Positions 1 through 12,944 of a stretch of DNA of 64,000 bases are shown here, in pieces; within the stretch, counting starts at the first letter, position 1; each line of letters opens with the position of its first letter. A model generated the notes under the pieces. It saw only the letters and a list, made by a program, of their open reading frames with translations. It was not told where the DNA came from and made no database searches. Both the position numbers and the translations under genes were made by a program. This stretch comes from Closterium sp. Naga37s-1 (Eukaryota; Streptophyta; Zygnematophyceae; Desmidiales; Closteriaceae), in NCBI GenBank assembly GCA_947471745.1, contig CANJKZ010000010.1, forward strand, positions 6,464,501 through 6,528,500, written 5' to 3'.

Positions 1-3000
1 TGGCGAGTAGACAGAGGAGTGGCCTGAGGCGAGGAGTACGTGAAGTCGAAGCGCTGAAGGACCTGCTGCACCATGTGTGACTGAGTCAGGGTAATGGTGC
101 GCTGTGCTCTGTCCCGGGTGATCTGCAAGCCAAGGTAGCTGCGCAGTTCACCCAGGTCTGTGCACGTGTGTCTCTTCTGCAGCTCGGACTTCACGTGGGC
201 GAGTCCAGCAGTGTCAGCAGTGGCAAAGACCAAGTCGTCGACGTACACGAGGATGTAGAACGGCGGCAAAGAGGTGTCGGTGCGCAGAAACAGCGACGGG
301 TCGGCTGTAGAAGGAGCAAACCCAAGAGCCGCAAGTGTAGTCCTCAGTGTGTCGTGCCACTCACGGGGCGCCTGGCGGAGACCGTAGACTGGCCGCCGGA
401 GGCTCCACTGGGTACCAGGAGGAAACGACCCAGTGAAGCCAGGTGGGCGGCGCAGCCAGATCTCCTCGTGCAGGCTGCCCTGCAGGAAAGCTGTGCTGAA
501 GTCAAGAGAGTGGAGCTCGTAGTCGCGTTGAGCGGCTATGTGCAGCAGCACCCGAAGAGTGGTCATCTTCGGGGTGGGAGAGAAGGTCTGAAAGTAGTCA
601 ACTCCCTGCCGCTGACTGAAGCCTCGAGCCACGTAACGCGCCTTGAAGACAGGCGGAGAACCCGGCGGCCGCTTCACCCTGAAAATCCACATGCCACTGA
701 CGATGTTCGCCCCAGGTGGGGGAACCTCGTCGACGTAGGTGCCTGTGGACTTCCAGGAAGCCATCTCTGCGTCCATGGCTGACTGCCACTGAGAGGAGTA
801 GGGACCCTCGATCGCCTCAGCGTACGATCGAGGAGTCGGGATGTCTGGTGCATCCGGGTCTCCCTCAGGGGCAATCAGTGTGGACACAAGATGAGGCAAA
901 GCAGCAGCAAAACACTGGAACTCCTCCTGCCTGTCCTCAAGAACGTCCGTGCTAAGAGCACACTCACCCCCGACGGACGGAGGACAGACAGACTCAGACT
1001 CAGCAACGAGACTAGTGGTGTAGTCTAGACGACAGCGAGCAGCAAAGTCGACAAACTCAGCAACTAGGGCCGACGCAGCAGTGGACTCAAAGGAAGGGTC
1101 AGTGACAACAGTAGCCAGGAGACGCGTGACAGTAGGACTGGCAACACGAAGAGAGTCAGACTCCGGGTCAGCAAGAACAGGAAGAGAGGACTCTGGAGGA
1201 GACGGCAACGGGACACGCAGAGGAGCAGTGGAAGGACGCAGTGTCATCTGGTGTGTGCCTGGGACCGCAGGAGGACGCGGACGCGGACCACGACGACTAG
1301 TGCGAGCAGCACGAACAGGAGACGCAGGATGAGACCCAGGCTCACGACACTCAGCAAGACCTCCAGTAGGACCAGTGTAGGGAGAAGGAGCAGGTAAGGG
1401 GGAGGCTGGCTGTAACTGTGACCGCGACTGGACAGGCTGTGGACACTCTAAGGGAGGAGCAGGACCAGTAGAGGGCAGGAGACCAAGAACCTGCTCAAGG
1501 AGCGGAACGAAGTACGGCCGCGGCCGCGCAGCGCCTCCAGAACCAGCAGGGACAGCACCAGTACCCCCAGCGGCAGCACCAGCGCCTGCAGCACCTCCAG
1601 CTCCCACAGCGCCAACTCCAGCACCCTCAGACGTACCAGCGCCAGCAGAACCACCAGCGCCAACACCCCCAGCAGCTCCAGCTCCAGCAGCTCCAGTAGC
1701 TCCAGTAGCACCAACTCCAGCAGGACCGGCAGCTCCAGTACCGCCAGCAGCTCCAGCAGTACCTCCAGCAGGACCAACTCCAGCAGCCCCAGCAGCACCC
1801 CTAGTCCCACCAGCTCCAGTACCGCCAGTACGAGCACCTCCAGGACCAGCAGCAACAGTAGCACCTCCAGCTCCAGCAGCACGGCTCCAGCGCCGGGCAA
1901 ACCACTCGCGCAGCTCCTGCAGAGAGAGTAGCTCCCGCCTCAACGAAGCACCGCGAGAGGCCACACGAGCAGACCCAGCACCCCCAGGCTCCGCACCCCC
2001 AGGCTCAGCACCCCAAGGCTCAGCACCCCCAGGCTCAGCACCCCCAGGCTCCGCACCCCCACACTCAGCACCCCCAGGCTCCGCACCCCCAGACCCGGCA
2101 CCCGTAGGCTCAGTACCTCTAGCAGCACCAGAGTCAACAGCTACCTCGACAGGCTCGAGTGCGTCTACCTGGGACACACGTGACGGGGCAGGACCCTGAG
2201 GGGGGAGGGGGTCTACCGTGGGAGGACCTGGCGCAAGAAAGAGCGGCGGCGGGGGGAGGGGCGCAGTGCGGTAGGGGAAGAGACGGTAGTAAGGCACCGA
2301 CTCGTCAAAGGTGACGTCCTGGGAGGACAGAACACGGCGCGAGGTGGGGTGGTAAAACTGCCACCCAGGCGCGTCAGGGGGGAAGCCAAGGAAGACGCAG
2401 GGAACAGCACGGGGGGACAGCTTGTCCGCAGACAAGTCGCGGACAAACGCCCGAGATCCCCAGACCCGAAACGCAGACGCATCGCCAACCTTCCCCGTCC
2501 ACCGCAAGGTGGGGGAGGTCTCTGGCAAGGAGACCCGGGGCTGAAGGTTGAGCTGATGCGCTGTGCACTGAACCGCAAACGGCCACAGAAAATGAAGGGC
2601 AGCCGCATGGATCATGGACGTACGAGCGACGTCCATGACTATGCCAATGCGGCGCTCAGCAATCCCATTTTGCTGTGGAGAGGCCGGAAGCATGAAGGTC
2701 TGGCGGATGCCCTGTGCCCGACAGAAGGCTCCCAGACGGGCAGAGGAAAACTCCCCGCCTCTGTCAGAGTGCAGACGCAGAACAGGAAAGTCCGAGCCGA
2801 AACTCTCTCTGAGCTGGAGACGAGCTGCGCGGATCCAGTCGATCAACACCTCAGTGACGTCACCCTTGCTGCGCAAGGGGAACACCGTGGTGTAACGCGA
2901 GTAGTCGTCAACCACCAACAGGAAGTAACGCTCGTGACCCTGGCCATGGACACGGGCGGGGCCCCACACGTCCATGTGAAGAGTCTGCAGCGGAGCCTCT

Positions 3001-5262
3001 GTCGGAGGAAACTCGGAGGAGTGAGGGGCGGCGCGCTGTCGCCCCTCGACGCAGGGGACGCAGATAGGGGCAGGCCCCGGAGGTAGGGGAGGTAGGGACC
3101 GAGGGAGACCAGAGACAAGGACACGTGAGGCCATGCCTCGGAGACGAGGCAGGGAGGGGTGACCAAGGCGGTGGTGCCAAAGGAGAGTCTGGTGGGACAG
3201 GAGACGACACGAGCAGGGCGCAGACTCAGGACCAGACCTGGACGCTGCAGCAAACACCTGACTCGACGCAGCTACCTGACCAGACTCAGTAGCCGGAGGA
3301 GACTCAGTAGTCAGTGTGTACAGGCTCGACCCCGGCCGACGGGTAAACGTGGCCAAGTGTCGGCCCATCCGAGCACAAGTACAGTGGGTCACCCGCTGAC
3401 TCGCAGGAGTGAACTGGTCAACCCCCCGATCCTGTAGATCAGCACCACTCACCAAGTTCGTAGAGAACGAGGGGAGGTAGAGACCTGACAGGGTGCCAGA
3501 GGGGGCTGCCGGACACGGTAAGACAGTGGAGAAGCTAGCAAGGACAGGACCCCCAGAGGGGTCCGCCAGGGAGACCGCAACCGGCCGACTAAGCGGCGTA
3601 AGCGTGGTGCGGTCTCGAAAGAAGGAGCGGGAAGCACCCGAGTCAAGGGTGAAGGTGTGTAAGGCCTGAGCCGACATAGTACCTGAGAGAGCAGACTCAC
3701 CAGCACCTGGGGCAGCAGACGCACTAGCACCTAGAGCAGCAGCCTCACCAGCACCTAGAGCAGCAGCCTCAATGCCCGGGTCAGGCGGAACACACAGGTA
3801 ACAGTCACCCTCAACACTATCAGACACAGCATACATGGCAGCAAGAATAGCATCATAATCAAGATCAAAGATAGCAACCCCCTCCCTAGACAGCTCTCCC
3901 CAGCGAGGGATCTCAGTGGCGTCAGGGAACTGGTGACGCCACGCGTCCGTCAGGCGGCCGAAGCAGCGCTGGGTGGAGTGCGGGCCCCCGCACTGCTCAC
4001 CAGCGCGGTCGCTGGTACGGAGGACGTAGGTGCAGGGACCAGTACCCCCACCGCGCTGACGCCCAGCGTACCACTCACGAAGCTGCTGAGGGGACAGGGT
4101 CTCACGACTGCGCTGCTGCTGCTGGCGCGGACCACCACCGGAGCCACTCCTCTGCGCAGAGCCGCAGCCAGCTCCACCGTTGCCGCCGCCGCCTCCGCCA
4201 CCTCCGCCGCCTCCGCCACCTCCGCCGCCTCCGCCACCTCCGCCGCCTCCGCTCCCTCCGCCACCGCCGCCGCCTCCTCCGCCTCCACTGCTGCCACCGA
4301 CACCTCCACCCCCGCCACCACTCCCACCACCACCCCCACCCCCTCCACTGCCTCCACCACCACCTCCACCGCCCCCGCCAGCCCCTCCAGCGCCCTTGCC
4401 CCCCTTGCCCTTGCCGGTGCGGCGTCTCTTGCTAGGGGTAGACGAAGCGCCGACCGACTCGAAACCAACGAGGTCGGCCGCAGCAGCAGAAGCAACAGAG
4501 GGCAAGAGGGGGGAAGGGGAAACCCCCTCAAAGACGGGGGTGCGAGGGTCACCACGAGAGGCTCCTACAGCGACTATGCTCTTCTCTGCTGCTAGGAGGC
4601 GCTCCTCGAGGAGGTCAACGGTGAGTGTGGTGGGGCAAACTGAGAGGAAGTGGTCCCTGACTAAGCGAAGGGAGTCAGGGAGCCGGGTGACTATGTAGTA
4701 GAGGGTGATGTACATGGGGGGGGGGGTTCTTGGCACAAAACTCAGCAGGAAGCGCAGCGCGGTAGCGAGTGTCACTAGTGCGAAGGTGCGTAATGAGGTC
4801 AGCGACTGTGGGAAAGGCAGCAAGGTCAGGGAACAAGTACGGCAGCATGAGGCGGCTCAGCGCAGCAGTGGCAGGGGAAGAGTAGCGTGCAACTACAGCG
4901 TCGTACAAGGTCTTAGCACTCTTGTACTGGCTAAAGTGCGCACGCTCAGTGGTCGGTAAGTGGCGACGCACAGCAAGACGGGCAGCAGCATCACGTGTGG
5001 CCCACTGTGAGCGGACAGTGCTGTCAGCAGTAGCAGGTGGGGCAGGAGAGGCACCAGAGGTGAGATCGAACAGGGAGAGTCCGTCTGCCCTATCGCACTG
5101 TAGGAACAGCTGGAGGTCATCGACCCAGACCTCAAAGTCAACAGCACGACCCTCAGCATCAAAGGTAAGGACACTGGGGGTAGCCATGACTGCAGTGGCT
5201 CAGCAGGGAGTGATCTCACCGGTCCGAGTAAGTAGGGCCGGGGCGCGCCGGTAGGAACAGTA

Positions 5263-6030
5263 GTGGCTCGACGGCAGGGCGGCTCGGCGGCTCGGCTGAT
5301 GGGCGGCTCAGCTGCTGGGCGGCTCGGCGGCTTGGCGGCTCGGCGGCTCGGCTGCTGGGCGGCTCGGCGGCTCGGCTGTTGGGCGGCTCGGCTGTCGGGC
5401 GGCTCGGCGGCTCGGTTGCTGGGCGGCTCGGCGGCCCGGCGGCTCGGCTGCCGGGCGGCTCGGCGGCTCGGCTGTTGGGCGGCTCAGCTGCTGGGCGGCT
5501 CGGCGGCTTGGCGGCTCGGCTGCTCAGCTGCTGGGCGGCTCAGCGGTGAAGGGGCCGGTAGAGGCGGCGACGGGGCCGGCAGAGGCGGCGATGGGGCCGC
5601 TAGGGGCGGCGACGGGGCCGCGTAGGGAGGGGAGCGGCGACGGGGCCGCTAGGGGCGGCGACGGGGCCGCGTAGGGAGGGGAGCGGCGACGGGGCCGCTA
5701 GGGGCGGCTACGGGGCCGCGTAGGGGCGGCGACGGGGCCGCGTAGGGGCGGCGTCGAGGCCGCGTAGTGGCGGCGACGGGGCCGCGTAGGGAGGGGAGCG
5801 GCGACGGGGCCGCTAGGGGCGGCGACGGGGCCGCGTAGGGGCGGCGACGGGGCCGCGTAGGGAGGGGGGCGGCGACGGGGCCGCTAGGGGCGGCGACTGG
5901 GCCGCGTAGGGAGAGAGGCGGCGACGGGGCCGCTAGGGGTGGCGACGGGGCCGCTAGGGGCCGCGAGGGGCCTGGAAGGGCGGCGACGGGGCCGCTAGGG
6001 GCGGCACGAGGGGCCGTGAGAGGGGCCTCT
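5263..6030 (-). repeat. GC-rich minisatellites in the leader of element A
   Basis: Two adjoining blocks of imperfect direct repeats lie between the gag start and the primer-binding site. From 5,263 to about 5,545 the unit is built on GGCGGCTCGGCTGCTGG. From about 5,555 to 6,000 it is built on GGCGACGGGGCCGCTAGG. Open frames run through them only because the repeats lack stops. The unit differs from that in the leaders of the other elements. Confidence 0.8.
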
Positions 6031-6161
6031 AAGAGAGCTCGACAGAAGGGCGGCCCACAAGGCGCGCCTCGGGCAGGAGCGACTGGCGCTCCGGTCAGAA
6101 AAAAAAGTTTCAGTGGTGGGCCCAAGGAAGCGTTCCCACTAGGGAACCTGCTCTGATACCA

Positions 6162-6287
6162 TGTGAAGAAATGAGGAATGAATGAACTAGGAAAGAGGTG
6201 GGTACAAGTAGGAAAACCTAGAAGTGTTGTACCCCATATAGTCTACCCCACTACAGCCTACACAGACTATAGCATATAAGTTTGACA
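6162..6287 (-). repeat. 5' LTR of Copia element A (126 bp)
   Basis: On the minus strand it starts TGTCAAACTT and ends TTCTTCACA, directly followed by the primer-binding site TGGTATCAGAGC. At 126 bp it is short for Copia, but it matches the 129-143 bp LTRs of the related elements in this window in size, ends and general layout. Confidence 0.85.
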
Positions 6288-6313
6288 CGTACAGCCCGCG
6301 CCAGGCCCATTTA

Positions 6314-6631
6314 GGATGCGTCGCAATTGCAACATTGGAGGAGGATCGGGATCACACACCGAAGTGTGAGCATCGATCGCCTCCGAGCCACATGTGTTGC
6401 GATCGTCCTCAGGTTCCTTATTTGGCGGGGTTAGAGACGTTTCGGAAAGCTTTGAATACAATACGATTGATTTAAGTACGGTGACAGATCGATATTGGAA
6501 AATCTATCGCCTATGTGAATTTTCTCTAGTCTTCGTGACAGTCAATTAAAAAGGGATACACGACTAAGCGAATTACTGTACACCCAGACGCCGATCTCCG
6601 ACAGGATCGGTGTTGCAATTGTGACGCGTCC
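6314..6631. mobile_element. PIF/Harbinger-like MITE, 318 bp, TTA target duplication
   Basis: The ends are inverted repeats: GGATGCGTCGCAATTGCAAC at the left, and the complement of GGACGCGTCACAATTGCAAC at the right, so 18 of 20 positions match. TTA flanks both sides (6,311-6,313 and 6,632-6,634). The same leader repeat at about 6,667-6,690 shows the empty-site form GGCCCGTTTAGCCCGCG. A 3-bp TTA duplication plus GG-starting inverted repeats is the PIF/Harbinger (Tourist) pattern. No transposase frame is present, so it is non-autonomous. Confidence 0.85.
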
Positions 6632-6634
6632 TTA

Positions 6635-7550
6635 GCCCGCGAACTGCCCGAGCGTGGACCGTACAGCCCGCGCCAGGCCCGTTTAGCCCGCGAACCGCCC
6701 GCGCGTAGCCCGTACAGCCCGTGCGACGCCCTCGTGCAGCCCATACAGCCCGCGCACCGCCCGCATACAGCCCGTACAGCCCGCGCACGACTAGCACGCA
6801 GCCCGTACGGCCCGTGCTAGGCCCGCACGCAGTCCGTACAGCCCGCGCCAGGCCCGTGCGCACCTGCCCTGCCACCCGTGCACTTGCACTAGCCCTACAC
6901 CTCGCCGGCCCGCTATCCAACTGCCCTACTTCTACTGCACTACTGTCATTGCCCTGCACAGTGTAGTGCCAGCAAGCGCGACTGCCCTGCCCTGCCTGCA
7001 CGTGTAAGCTCTGCCCCGTACACCTGCCCTACTCCGCGCTGCTGCTCTGCATGCACGGCTGCCCTGCCCTGCCCTGCCCGTGCACTGCCCTGCTGGCCGG
7101 CCGCCCTGCCCTACTGAGCGCCGCCCTGCACTGCCCTGCTGGCCTGCACCACCCTGCACTGCCCTGCTGGCCTGCACCGCCCTGCACTGCCCTGCACCGC
7201 TAGCCTGCACTGCTGGCCTGCACTGCCCTGCACTGCTGGCCCGCGCCGCCTTGCCCTACTGAGTGCCGCCCTGCACTGCCATGCTAGCCTGCACTGCCCT
7301 GCTGGCCACTGCCCTGCTGGCCGCCCTGCACTGCACTACCCTATTGCACTGCCCTGCTGGCCGCGCCGCCCTGCCCGTGCTGGCCGCACCGCCCTGCCTG
7401 AGCGCCGCTAACAGCCGCGCCACCCTGCCCTACTGACTGCCGCCCAGCCCTACTCCGCGCTACTACTCTGAGAGTCGCCCTGCTGGCCACCGCCCTGCTT
7501 TGCCCTGCCTGGTTGCTGCTCTGCTGCTAGCGCGCCCGACCGCTCTACCC
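6635..7550 (+). repeat. Leader repeats of Copia element B
   Basis: The stretch between the MITE and the gag ATG is tandem low-complexity DNA. It starts with units around CGTACAGCCCGCGCCAGGCC and passes into CTGCCCTGCTGGCC-type repeats. No gene is seen in it. The first unit type also occurs in the leader of element D (about 19,030-19,310), which links the two elements. Confidence 0.75.
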
Positions 7551-10500
7551 GCTATGGCCACGCTCAGTGTCCTCGCGTTCGATCCGGAGGGCCGCCCGAT
7601 AGAGTTCGATGCGTGGCTCGACGACCTACAGCTGTTCTTACTTAGCGATTCCAAGGACGGAGTCTCACTGTTTGACCTCACGTCTGGCGCATCTCTCGCC
7701 CCTGCCGCCATAGCTGACAGTACAACTCGCTCACAGTGGCTTACTCGTGACGCTGCTGCTCGCTTAGCCGTTCGCAACCACCTGTTGTTAGCCGAACGCG
7801 CTCACTTCGGACAGCATAAGACTGCGAAAGCACTGTACGACGCTGTAGTCGCTTGTTACTCCTCCCCGGCCACTGCTGCTCTAGGCCGCCTTCTCCTGCC
7901 CTACCTGTTCCCAGAGCTGTCCGCCTTTGCCACAGTAGCCGACCTCGTCACTCACCTTCGCACTAGTGACACTCGCTACCGCGCTGCGCTTCCCGCCGAG
8001 TTTCTCACCAAGAACCCTCCTCCCATATACATCACTCTCTACTTCATAGTCACCCGCCTCCCTGACTCTCTTAGCGCTGTCAAAGACCTCCTTCTAGCCG
8101 TTGACCCCACCACCCTCACTGTCGACCTGCTCGAGAAGCACCTCCTTGCAGCTGAGACAAGCATGGTCGCTGTAGGCGCTTCTCGTGGCACTCCTCGCAC
8201 CCACTTCTTTGAGGGGTGTTCGCCCTCCCCCCTTCTCCCCTCAGTCGCCTCTGCTGCAGCTGTTGACTACCTTCGTGCTGAGGAGGTAGGAGCTGCGTCT
8301 GCCCATAGTGGGAGGTGCCGCAGCAGCATTGGCAGGGGAGGCAGGGGCGGTGGGGGCGGCAGAGGTGGAGGCGGTGATGGGGGCGGTGGAGCCGGTGGAG
8401 GGGGCGGCAGTGGCGGAGGGAGTGGTGGTGGGGGTGGAGGTGTAGGTGGCGGCAGTGGTGGCGGCAGTGGCGGTAGTGGCGGTGGCAGTGGTGGCGGCAG
8501 TGGGAGTGGAGGCAGTGGCAGTGGTGGCGACCGGGGTGGTACGAGTCAGAGGGGACGCCTGGGCGGTGGTCAGCGGCAGCAGCAGCGTCAGCTTTCGCCC
8601 CAAGAGCTACGTGAGTGGTTTGCTCAGCGTGGGGCGGCTGGGGATAGTGGTCCCTGCCCGTATGTCATTCGCACAGGTGACCGCACTGGTCAGACATGCC
8701 GGAAGCTCCACACCCAGTACCGCTGCTTCTCTCGTCTTACCGATGCCTTCCGCACAGAGTTTCCAGACGCGGCTGAGCTCCCCCGCTGGGAAAAGCTGCT
8801 TAAGCAGGGTGTAGACATCTTTGCTCTTGATTATGATGCTATCCTATCTGCCATGTATGCGTTGACTGTTAGTGCTAAGGGTGACTGTTACCTGTGTATG
8901 CCGCCAGACACAGGTATAGAGGCTGCTGCTCTAGGTGCTAGTGAGTCTGCTCTCTCTGGTACTGCGTCTGCTTCGGCCTTGCACACCTTCACGCTTGACT
9001 CAGGTGCGTCTCGCTGTTTCTTTCGCGACACTATCACAGTCACACCACTCTCTGCACCTGTTGCTGTCGCTCTGGCTGACCCCTCTGGGGGCCCAGTCAT
9101 TGCACGTTCCTCCACTATTCTGCCTTGTCCGGCGGTTCCGTCTGGCTCACTGTCAGGTCTCCAACTCCCCTCGTTCTCTACGAACTTGGTGAGCAATGCA
9201 GTCCTTGAGGATTAGTGGGTTGATACCTTCACCCCTGTAGGACAGCGTGTAGCGATCTGTACGTGCTTCCGGACTGGCAGGCACCTGGCCACGTTCACCC
9301 GTCGGCCTGGGTCGAGTCTGTACACACTGACTACTGCGCCTCCTCAGGTAGCTGCGTCTGCATCTGTGTCAGGTCAGCTTGCGGCTCCCTGCTTGTGTCG
9401 CGCCCTGTCGCACCAGGCGCTCCTTAGGCACCACCGCCTTGGTCACCCCTCTGTGGCACGCCTCTGTGGCATGCACTCCCATCTCCTTGTCTCTAGTCTT
9501 CCCAGGTCTCTGCCTCCCCTCCCACCCTCGCCTGCCCCTCCCTGCCTTCCCAGTGTCGAGGGGCGGCAGCGCGCCGCTCCTCACTCCTCCTTGTTCCCCC
9601 CGACAGAGGCTCCCCTACAGACTCTCCACCTGGACGTGTGGGGCCCAGCCTGCGTCCGTGGACAGGGCCACGAGCGATACTTTCTGCTGGTTGTCGACGA
9701 CTACACGCGTTACACCACAGTCTTCCCCTTGCGCCGCAAGGGGGAGGTCCCTCATGTTCTGATCCCTTGGATCCGCGCTGTTCGTCTCCAGCTCCGCGAG
9801 CGGTTCGAGACGGACCTTCCCGTCCTGCGTCTGCCCTCTGACAGAGGTGGTGATTTTTCCTCCGACCTCTTGCGGGACTTTTGTCGTGGGGAGGGCATTC
9901 GCCAGACGTTCACGCTTCCGGCCTCTCCGCAGCAGAATGGGGTTGCTGAGCGCCGCATTGAGGTCGCTCGTACCTCTATGATCCATGCGGCTGCCCCCCA
10001 TTTTCTATGGCTGTTTGCAGTCCAGTACATTGCGCATCAGCTCAACCTCTGGCCACGTGTCTCCTTGCCGGAGACCTCACCCACACTGCGTTGGACGGGA
10101 GAGGTTGGCAATGCGTCGGTGTTCCGGGTGTGGGGATGTCGTGCTTTTGTCCGCGATACCTCCGCGGACAAGCTCTCCTCCTGCGCCGTTCCCTGTGTCT
10201 TCCTTGGCTTTCCCCCTGACGCGCCTGGCTGGCAGTTTTACCACCCCACCTCGCGACGTGTCCTGTCTTCTCAGAACGTCACGTTTGGCGAGTCGGTTCC
10301 CTTTTACCGTCTCATCCCCTACCGCACTGCCCCTCTCCCTCCCCCGCCGCTCTTCTTTGCACCAGGTCCTCCTCCGGTAGACCCCCTCCTCCCTTAGGGT
10401 CCTGCTCCCTCAGGTGTGTCCGTTGAGCCTGTCGAGGTAGCTGTCAAATCTGGTGCTGCTAGTGGTCCTACGTCTGGGGGTGCTGAGCTTGCGGGTACGG

Positions 10501-12815
10501 GGCCTGGGGTTGCTGAGCTTGAGCGTGCAGAGCCTGGGGTTGCTGAGCGTGGGGTTGCTGAGCGTGGGGTTGTTGAGTCTTGGGGTGCTAAACCGGAGGG
10601 TGCGGAGCCTGGGGGTGCTGAGCCTAAGCGTGCAGAACCTGGAGTTGCTAAGCCCAGGGGTGCTGAGCCCGGAGGTGCTCGTACTGGAGGTACTGGAGCT
10701 GCTGGAGCTGGAGGTGCTGCTGGAGCTGAAGCTGTTGGAGGTGCTGGATCCGCTGGTCCCGGGGGTGCTCGTATTGGAGGTACATGAGTTGCTGGAGCTG
10801 GGGGTGCTGTAGGAGCTGGAGCTGCTGGAGGTACTAGAGCTGCTGGAGCTAGGGGTACTTCTGGAGCTGGAGCAGCTGGAGGTACTGGAGCTGCTGGAGC
10901 TGGTGGTCTTGCAGGTGTTGGAGCTGCTGGAGGCCCTGGAGCTGGAGGTGCTGGCCCTTGGGGTGCTGGTGCTGTCGAAGCTGGTTCTGGAGGCGCTGTG
11001 CGGCCGCGATCGTACTTCGTTCCACTGCTTCAGCAGGTTCTTGGTCTCCCGCCTTTTACTGGCCTTACTCCTCCTTTACTGTGTCCACCACCTGACCAGT
11101 CACAGCCACAGCTACTGCCAGCCTCCCCACTGCCGGCTCCCTCTCCTTACACTGAGCAGCCCGGCGGTCTCACAGAGCGTCGTGAGCCTGCGTCTCGTCC
11201 TGCGTCGCTTGTTCGCGCTGTTCGCACTGGTCGTCGTGTTCTGCGTCAACGTCCTCCTCCTGTCCCCGGCATGCACCAGATGGTACTTCATCCTTCCTCT
11301 GTTCCACTGCGTGTCCCTCTGCCGTCTCCTCCTGCGTCCTCTCTTTCTGACGGACCGGACCCTGAGTCTAACTCACTTCGTGCTGCTAGTCCTACTATCA
11401 CACGTCTTCTGGCCACTGTTGTCACTGACCCTTACTTTGAGTCCACTGTTGCGTCAGGCCTAGTTGCTGAGCTTGTTGACTTTCCTACTGCCTGTCGCAT
11501 AGACTACGTCGCTAGTCTTGTTGCTGAGTCTGAGTCTGTCTGTCCTTCGTCCGTCGTAGGTGAGTGTGCTCTTGGCACGGACGTTCTTGAGGACAAGCAG
11601 GAGGACTTTGAGTGTTTTGCAGCTGCTTTATCTCATCTCGTGTCCATGTTGATTGCACCTGAGGGAGACCCGGATGCACCGAACATCCCGACCCTGCGCT
11701 CTTACGCAGAGGCGATTGAGGGTCCCTACTCTTCTCAGTGGCAGACAGCCATAGACGTGGAGATGGCTTCCTGGAAGTCCACAGGCAACGTCGACGAGGT
11801 TCCCCCACCTGGGGCGAACATCGTTAGTGGCATGTGGATTTTCAGGGTGAAGCGGCCGCCGGGTTCTCCGCCTGTCTTCAAGGCGCGTTACGTTGCACGA
11901 GGCTTCAGTCAGCGAGAGGGAGTTGACTTCTTCCAAATCTTCTCCCCTACCCCGAAGATGACCTGGCACGCTACGTTGCGCCCGGGAGACACCGACCAGA
12001 GCACTTGAAGGCCGCTAAGAGGGTGATGTGCTACTTGTGCAGCACGTCCGGCATGAGGCTCGTGCTTGGAGGACAGGCTCGAGTTGTCCTCACTGGCCAC
12101 GCAGACGCTTCTTGGGTTGACAACTTGGCTACTCAGCGGTCGTCACAGGGTTACACCTTCAGCCTTGGCGTCGGCTCTGTTTCGTGGCGGTCTACCCGCT
12201 CGTCATCTGTTCTCAGTTCCAGTTGTGAGGCTGAGATCTACGCAGGGGCCATGGCTACACAGGAGTTACGCTGGCTCACCTACTGACTTGGGAGAGCAGC
12301 CTTGTTCCCCCCCAGTTTTGTACGTCGACAACAAGGCCATGCTTGCCTTGTGTCAGGAGCACAAACTGGAGCACAGAACGAAGCACATCGCTCTGCGCTA
12401 CTTCCTTGCTCGAGACCTGCAGCAGCGTGGTCAGCTTCGTCTTGCTTACGTGGCCTATTGGGCCATCACTGCTGATATCTTCACCAAGGCACTTGCATCT
12501 TGTGATCATCAGCATTTCTGTACTGTTTTAGGCCTTGTGCCCACTTGGCCTCACTTGCTCACTTCTTGACCTTGTTTGTACTGTGATCTATATACTTGTA
12601 CTTGCATGCTTACACTTGCTAGGTTTTGAACACTGTATTGCTTGTTTCACATTATATAACTCTGCATGTGAACTGGCCTTGTGGCCATTTGCTTGTGCTC
12701 AAAATGTGTGGTGACTTCGTGATCCACCCTGAGCTTGCTTTGTTTTGTCGTTTCTCTTGACTGGTCTTGTGACCATTGCTTTCTTTAGCTATCCCCCATT
12801 TCGCCTATGGGGGTG

Positions 12816-12944
12816 TGTCAAAATATATATATGCTTATGTTGTTTAGGCTATATGGGTGTTAGCACTAGAGGGTACAGAATTTCACTCGATGTTGTTCTT
12901 GTACCCCTCCCCTTGACCTAATGATCATCCTATTCTTCTCGACA
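12816..12944 (+). repeat. 3' LTR of Copia element B (129 bp)
   Basis: It begins TGTCAAAATATATATATGC directly after a purine tract (CCTATGGGGGTG) and ends TTCTCGACA. Layout and ends match the LTRs of element D (18,711 and 26,492) with clear divergence. The next base belongs to Gypsy integrase sequence. Confidence 0.8.

Larger units (their letters stand above)
1..6287 (-). mobile_element. Copia LTR retrotransposon, 5' part (element A), broken
   Basis: A minus-strand Ty1/Copia element whose 3' end lies left of the window. Parts in order on the minus strand: 5' LTR (6,162-6,287), primer-binding site just inside it (TGGTATCAGAGC, the plant initiator tRNA-Met type), repetitive leader (about 5,190-6,150), gag from 5,187 with a glycine-rich stretch, protease with a DSGAS motif near 3,640, integrase (about 2,300-3,260), a low-complexity linker (about 1,150-2,230) and reverse transcriptase (about 1-830). 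RNase H and the 3' LTR would be off the window. The order protease-integrase-RT is diagnostic of Copia. It is a fossil with several breaks. The repeats continuing to the right of 6,287 match the leader of element B, so A probably inserted into B. No second LTR is available to date it. Confidence 0.9.
6288..12944 (+). mobile_element. Copia LTR retrotransposon (element B), broken, 5' LTR off window
   Basis: A plus-strand Copia of the same lineage as elements A, D and E. Parts: repetitive leader (6,288-7,553, interrupted by a MITE), gag from the ATG at 7,554, glycine-rich stretch (about 8,320-8,550), a Cys/His motif near 8,660-8,730, protease DSGAS near 9,000, integrase (about 9,430-10,330), linker (about 10,340-11,700), reverse transcriptase (about 11,720-12,000), RNase H (about 12,060-12,560), polypurine tract just before the 3' LTR (12,816-12,944). 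It is a fossil with roughly five or more breaks. Its right flank starts inside Gypsy integrase sequence, so it inserted into that element. The left end lies beyond the window because element A sits in its leader. Confidence 0.85.

Noticed and set aside
168-1332. Plus-strand frames at the left edge of the window
   Set aside because: They are antisense to the reverse transcriptase and linker of the minus-strand Copia A.
4180-4698. Proline-only frame on the plus strand, and similar frames at 20,756-21,259 and 3,950-4,555
   Set aside because: They are antisense readings of the glycine-rich Gag parts of Copia elements.
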